This document shows positions 5,257 through 7,559 of a stretch of 7,559 nucleotides of DNA, piece after piece (positions within the stretch are counted from its first letter, which is position 1; each line of letters opens with the position of its first letter). The stretch comes from Bacillota bacterium (lineage in GTDB: Bacteria > Bacillota > Clostridia > Acetivibrionales > JAKOSZ01). The notes below the pieces were generated by a model. The model worked only from the letters and a program-made list of their open reading frames with translations. It was not told the DNA's origin and searched no databases. A program made the translations under genes and the position numbers. The DNA is taken from the NCBI GenBank assembly GCA_029776555.1, contig JAKOSZ010000025.1, positions 1-7,559 of the forward strand, read 5' to 3'.

Positions 5257-6045
5257 TTACCTTACCGCCCCTACCTCGTTTACGGCTTTTTCAAGAGTGC
5301 CGTCCTGGGCCTGGACTATCTTTTGGTTTGCCTCATAGGCCCTGGCTACGGTTATCATGTCAATCATTTCCCTGACCACGTTTACATTGCTCTGCTCAAG
5401 ATAGCCCTGCATAACCGTTCCAGAGAAGTCTTCCCCTTCTTCCGCGCCTTCCGTCAGGGCCAGGTTATTCCCCACCTTACGGATAACAGCGGTGTCATAA
5501 AATGTCCTTATCCTGAGCCTGTCCACCTCAACACCGTTTTGAATCACCGTCCCGTCGGAAGATACGGAAAAATCTCCTTCCTCCAGGACAATGGGGCCAT
5601 TTTCCCCCAGGACAGGGAATCCGTCCTTTGTGACCAGTTGTCCTTCACTGTTTAAGGTAAAACTCCCGTCCCTGGTGTAGTATTCATTTATTTGTCCCCC
5701 GTCGCCGGGAATGCCGACGGTGAAGAAGGAAACCCCTCCGGCCCTGTCATCCCTCAAGGCCAAATCAAAAATGTTCCCCGTCTGCGACATCTGGCCCTGG
5801 GTATAATAGGTGAAGATTTCTCCCACATCGCTGGAAAGCACCATAGGGCCCACTCTGTTGGAAAGCCTTATGCCCCCGGCGGCGTCGTTTATCCTTATGG
5901 CCAGGAGCTCAGGAAAGCTCTCCAGCACCACCGTGTCTTTCTTAAAAGCCGTGGTGCCGGCATTGGCCAGGTTGTTGGATATGACGTCCATTCTTTTCTG
6001 GTTTGCCAGCATGCTCCATGCCGACGTATAAAGTCCTCTTATCAT
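5257..6045 (-). CDS. flgF: FlgF/FlhO-like flagellar rod protein
   Basis: A 262-residue rod or hook-basal-body protein. Visible: MIRGLYTSAWSMLANQKRMD, the rod motif ISNNLANAGTTAFKK (22-36), the central LALRDDRAGGVSFFTV, TRDGSFTLNSEGQLVTKDGFPVLG, and the C-terminal helix LEQSNVNVVREMIDMI followed by TVARAYEANQKIVQAQD. N- and C-terminal heptad-like helices pair in the assembled rod. Sequence is closer to FlgF/FlhO than to the hook protein FlgE, which is longer. The first gene of the flagellar pair after mbl, matching Bacillus flhO. The ATG at 6043-6045 is preceded by GGGTGATGAA, a weak Shine-Dalgarno resembling that of the flgJ-type gene. FlgF and FlgG are paralogues, so the exact label is by order and length. 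Confidence 0.9.
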   Translation of the reverse strand: MIRGLYTSAWSMLANQKRMDVISNNLANAGTTAFKKDTVVLESFPELLAIRINDAAGGIRLSNRVGPMVLSSDVGEIFTYYTQGQMSQTGNIFDLALRDDRAGGVSFFTVGIPGDGGQINEYYTRDGSFTLNSEGQLVTKDGFPVLGENGPIVLEEGDFSVSSDGTVIQNGVEVDRLRIRTFYDTAVIRKVGNNLALTEGAEEGEDFSGTVMQGYLEQSNVNVVREMIDMITVARAYEANQKIVQAQDGTLEKAVNEVGAVR

Positions 6046-6082
6046 TTCATCACCCGTTATTTTTCACTTAGGCTCAATCAAT

Positions 6083-6109
6083 ATATCGGAAAGCACCCTG
6101 ACATTATTA
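6083..6109 (-). promoter_or_regulatory. sigma-D (sigma-28) like promoter of flgF-flgG
   Basis: The minus strand reads TAAT (6106-6109), a 15-nt spacer, and TCCGATAT (6083-6090). Flagellar sigma-D promoters in Bacillus have TAAA, about 15 nt, GCCGATAT: 3 of 4 and 7 of 8 matches. Transcription would start near 6076, about 30 nt before the flgF ATG and just after the mbl terminator. The gene content supports the reading. Confidence 0.68.
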
Positions 6110-6150
6110 ACACATTTGCGCCATGAACTTATCTCCCGGCCCAACGCAAC

Positions 6151-6189
6151 AAAAAAAGCCGCTTCAGATTCAGCCCAAAGCAGCTTTTT
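6151..6189 (-). terminator. Rho-independent terminator of mbl
   Basis: On the minus strand AAAAAGCTGCTT (6178-6189) pairs with AAGCGGCTTTTT (6153-6164), 12 bp with one G-T wobble and a 13-nt loop, ending in a run of seven T. It lies about 30 nt past the mbl stop and separates mbl from flgF-flgG. The opposite strand also has five T, so weak bidirectional action is possible. Confidence 0.88.
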
Positions 6190-6220
6190 GTCTCTAATTT
6201 TCCCTCCTGCTATGTAATTG

Positions 6221-7252
6221 TCACCTTCTGATAACCCTTTTTTCCGCCATGGCGCTCTGCTCTATGACTTCCAGGTTATCAAGGGCTTTCCCGGTGCCAA
6301 GGGCTACGCAGGAGATTGCGTCATCGGCTATTATGACATTTATGCCCGTTTTTTCCTGGAGCAGCTTGTCCAGGCCGTAGATAAGGCTTCCTCCCCCTGT
6401 CATCACAATCCCCCTGTCGCTGATGTCCGCCGCCAGTTCCGGCGGAGTTCTCTCAAGCACCGAGTGAACAGCCTCTACTACGCTGGATATGGGCTCTTCT
6501 AAAGCCTCCATGATCTCGGAAGAGGTGACGGTTATGGTCTTGGGCAGGCCCGACACCAGGTTCCTCCCCCTTATGTCCATGGACACTTCCTGGACCCTGG
6601 GATATACGGTGCCTATGTTAATTTTAAGCTCTTCAGCGGTGCGTTCTCCTATCATAACGTTGTGTTTCTTCCGCATGTACCTCACTATATGCTCATCAAA
6701 CTTGTCTCCGGCAACTTTTATGGAGGTGCTTACCACTATCCCGCCAAGGGATATTACAGCGATGTCCGTAGTGCCTCCGCCCACATCCACCACCATGCTG
6801 CCGCAAGCCTTGGAAATGTCTATACCCGCGCCAATGGCTGCGGCTATGGGTTCTTCAATCAGGTAGGTCTTCCTCGCCCCGGCCTGTATCGCCGCGTCGA
6901 ACACTGCCCTCCGTTCCACCTCGGTAACCCCGCTGGGCACGCAGACCATTATCCTCGGCCTGAAAAGCTTAAGGTAGTGGCTCCCGCATATCTTATTAAT
7001 GAAATACCTCAGCATCCGCTCTGTTATTTCGTAGTCCGATATCACCCCATCCCTGAGGGGGCGTATGGCCACTATATTCCCCGGGGTTCTGCCCAGCATC
7101 CGCCTTGCTTCTTCACCAATGGCCAAAAACTTGTTGGTATCCTTGTCAATTGCTACCACCGACGGTTCCTGAAGAACAATGCCTCTGCCTTTGACATATA
7201 TCAGAACAGTCGCCGTTCCCAAATCAATTCCTATATCCAGTCCCAGGCCCAC
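6221..7252 (-). CDS. mbl: Mbl/MreB-family actin-like cell-shape protein
   Basis: A 343-residue bacterial actin homologue (Bacillus Mbl 333). It forms membrane-associated filaments that direct the elongasome and so rod shape. Visible: phosphate-1 DIGIDLGTATV (6-16), VKGRGIVLQEPSVVAID, GRTPGNIVAIRPLRDGVISD, EEPIAAAIGAG, phosphate-2 VVDVGGGTTDIAVISLGG (154-171), VAGDKFDEHIV, IGERTAEELK, RGRNLVSGLP, VLERTPPELAADI, and the adenosine motif MTGGGSLIYGLD (284-295). Mbl rather than MreB is inferred from position beside spoIIID and the flagellar pair. Start: GTG at 7250-7252 has GAGAGGGAG with 9 nt spacing. The ATG at 7259-7261 lies against that Shine-Dalgarno, and the ATG at 7298-7300, which would add a lysine-rich extension, has no Shine-Dalgarno at all. 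The extension is not typical. The upstream region is AT-rich with a hairpin (7360-7391); no clear promoter. Confidence 0.95.
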   Translation of the reverse strand: MGLGLDIGIDLGTATVLIYVKGRGIVLQEPSVVAIDKDTNKFLAIGEEARRMLGRTPGNIVAIRPLRDGVISDYEITERMLRYFINKICGSHYLKLFRPRIMVCVPSGVTEVERRAVFDAAIQAGARKTYLIEEPIAAAIGAGIDISKACGSMVVDVGGGTTDIAVISLGGIVVSTSIKVAGDKFDEHIVRYMRKKHNVMIGERTAEELKINIGTVYPRVQEVSMDIRGRNLVSGLPKTITVTSSEIMEALEEPISSVVEAVHSVLERTPPELAADISDRGIVMTGGGSLIYGLDKLLQEKTGINVIIADDAISCVALGTGKALDNLEVIEQSAMAEKRVIRR

Positions 7253-7359
7253 GAAATGCATCTCCCTCTCATGTACGCAATTTTGGCGTTTCTTTTTCAT
7301 TTTTATATTATCATATAATTACAGAAAAGCAATATATTTAACCAGGGGCAAAATGCTTG

Positions 7360-7391
7360 AAACCCTGTGTTTCCACAGTTTCACAGGGTTT
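7360..7391 (-). promoter_or_regulatory. 10-bp hairpin with an alternative pairing, upstream of mbl
   Basis: A perfect stem AAACCCTGTG (minus 7391-7382) with CACAGGGTTT (minus 7369-7360) encloses 12 nt. The loop contains a second CTGTG followed by GAAA, so the same CACAG could instead close a CTGTG-GAAA-CACAG hairpin. On the plus strand the long stem is followed by TTTTTAAC, so it could also stop antisense transcription. On the minus strand no T-run follows, so it is not the spoIIID terminator itself. Confidence 0.45.
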
Positions 7392-7406
7392 TTAACAGGT
7401 TGTATC

Positions 7407-7436
7407 CAATAATAAAGCCGGGAACCCGGCAATTTA
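7407..7436 (-). terminator. probable Rho-independent terminator of spoIIID
   Basis: The palindrome GCCGGGTTCCCGGC (7417-7430) is followed on the minus strand by TTTATTATT. The stem is short but all G-C; the tail is broken by A. It starts about 36 nt past the spoIIID stop, so it would allow some read-through into mbl. Confidence 0.6.
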
Positions 7437-7465
7437 AGTACAGGTAATTGATTTTTTATATATGA

Positions 7466-7559
7466 TTAATTCGCATTTGCTTCAGTGATTCCCTGGTACT
7501 TGGCCTTGGTGGCCATTCCCCCCCTTATATGCCTTTCAGCCTTATTCTCCTCCAGCACC
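7466..7559 (-). CDS. spoIIID: SpoIIID, mother-cell sporulation transcription factor (C-terminal part)
   Basis: Only the last 30 codons are present; the gene enters from the right edge. The visible residues contain NKAERHIRGGMATKAKYQG, matching the basic C-terminal tail of SpoIIID (HLRGGEATKLKY in Bacillus), which contacts DNA alongside the helix-turn-helix that lies outside the window. In the family it is a small (about 80-95 residue) regulator of sigma-E-dependent genes in the mother cell. Stop TAA at 7466-7468. The tail TEANAN is not shared with Bacillus. Placement before mbl is the conserved Firmicutes order. Confidence 0.9.
   Translation of the reverse strand, partial: VLEENKAERHIRGGMATKAKYQGITEANAN

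Noticed and set aside
5113..5655. Plus-strand open frame (180 codons) opposite flgG and flgF
   Set aside because: It spans the gap between two convincing minus-strand genes and shows no motif; a shadow frame.
7253..7300. Longer mbl product starting at the ATG at 7298-7300
   Set aside because: No ribosome binding site precedes it, the added residues are lysine-rich and atypical, and a strong Shine-Dalgarno lies just before the GTG at 7250-7252.
6662..7318. Long plus-strand open frame (218 codons) opposite mbl
   Set aside because: It is antisense to a clear actin-like gene, has His/Tyr/Pro-rich non-protein-like composition and no family resemblance.
1..7559. An undescribed multi-gene system, defence island, mobile element or CRISPR array
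   Set aside because: All genes belong to well-known housekeeping, sporulation or flagellar families in a conserved order; no transposase, integrase, spaced repeats or unexplained gene was found.

Overview
This is a chromosomal housekeeping and development region from an endospore-forming, flagellated, Gram-positive-type (Firmicutes) anaerobe, most likely a clostridial lineage. The indicators are the spore regulators spoIIID and spoVG, an mbl-type mreB gene followed by two flagellar rod genes (the spoIIID-mbl-flhO-flhP order known from Bacillus), a PurR of the Bacillus PRPP-binding type, strong purine-rich Shine-Dalgarno sequences, and frequent GTG/TTG starts. The species cannot be named from the sequence alone.

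Layout. Nine of ten genes are on the minus strand, so biologically the window reads right to left: spoIIID (3' end only, 7466-7559), its terminator, mbl (6221-7252), a terminator, flgF-like/flhO (5257-6045), flgG-like/flhP (4401-5201), a flgJ-type rod-binding gene (3960-4328), fabZ (3477-3914), a bidirectional terminator, then murC on the plus strand (1991-3400) converging on fabZ. Beyond a 292-bp divergent region come purR (880-1698), spoVG (452-727), a terminator, and the 5' end of glmU (1-280). The only gene-free stretch approaching 300 bp is 1699-1990 between purR and murC, and it carries promoters and a cluster of PurBox-like repeats.

How the parts fit. Four themes are interleaved: sporulation regulation (SpoIIID, SpoVG), cell shape and envelope precursor supply (Mbl, MurC, GlmU, FabZ), flagellar rod assembly (FlgF, FlgG, FlgJ N-domain) and purine control (PurR). 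The regulatory sites give the best reading of the units: a sigma-D-like promoter before flgF, a near-consensus sigma-A promoter overlapping the end of flgG that would drive flgJ-fabZ independently, a sigma-H-like promoter before spoVG, and a sigma-A promoter before purR whose -35 overlaps a PurBox-like element.

I see no mobile element, CRISPR array, rRNA or tRNA, and no evidence of an undescribed multi-gene system. The interesting signals are regulatory: the PurBox-like cluster, the embedded promoter, and two leader regions with mutually exclusive hairpins (spoVG-glmU and upstream of mbl).
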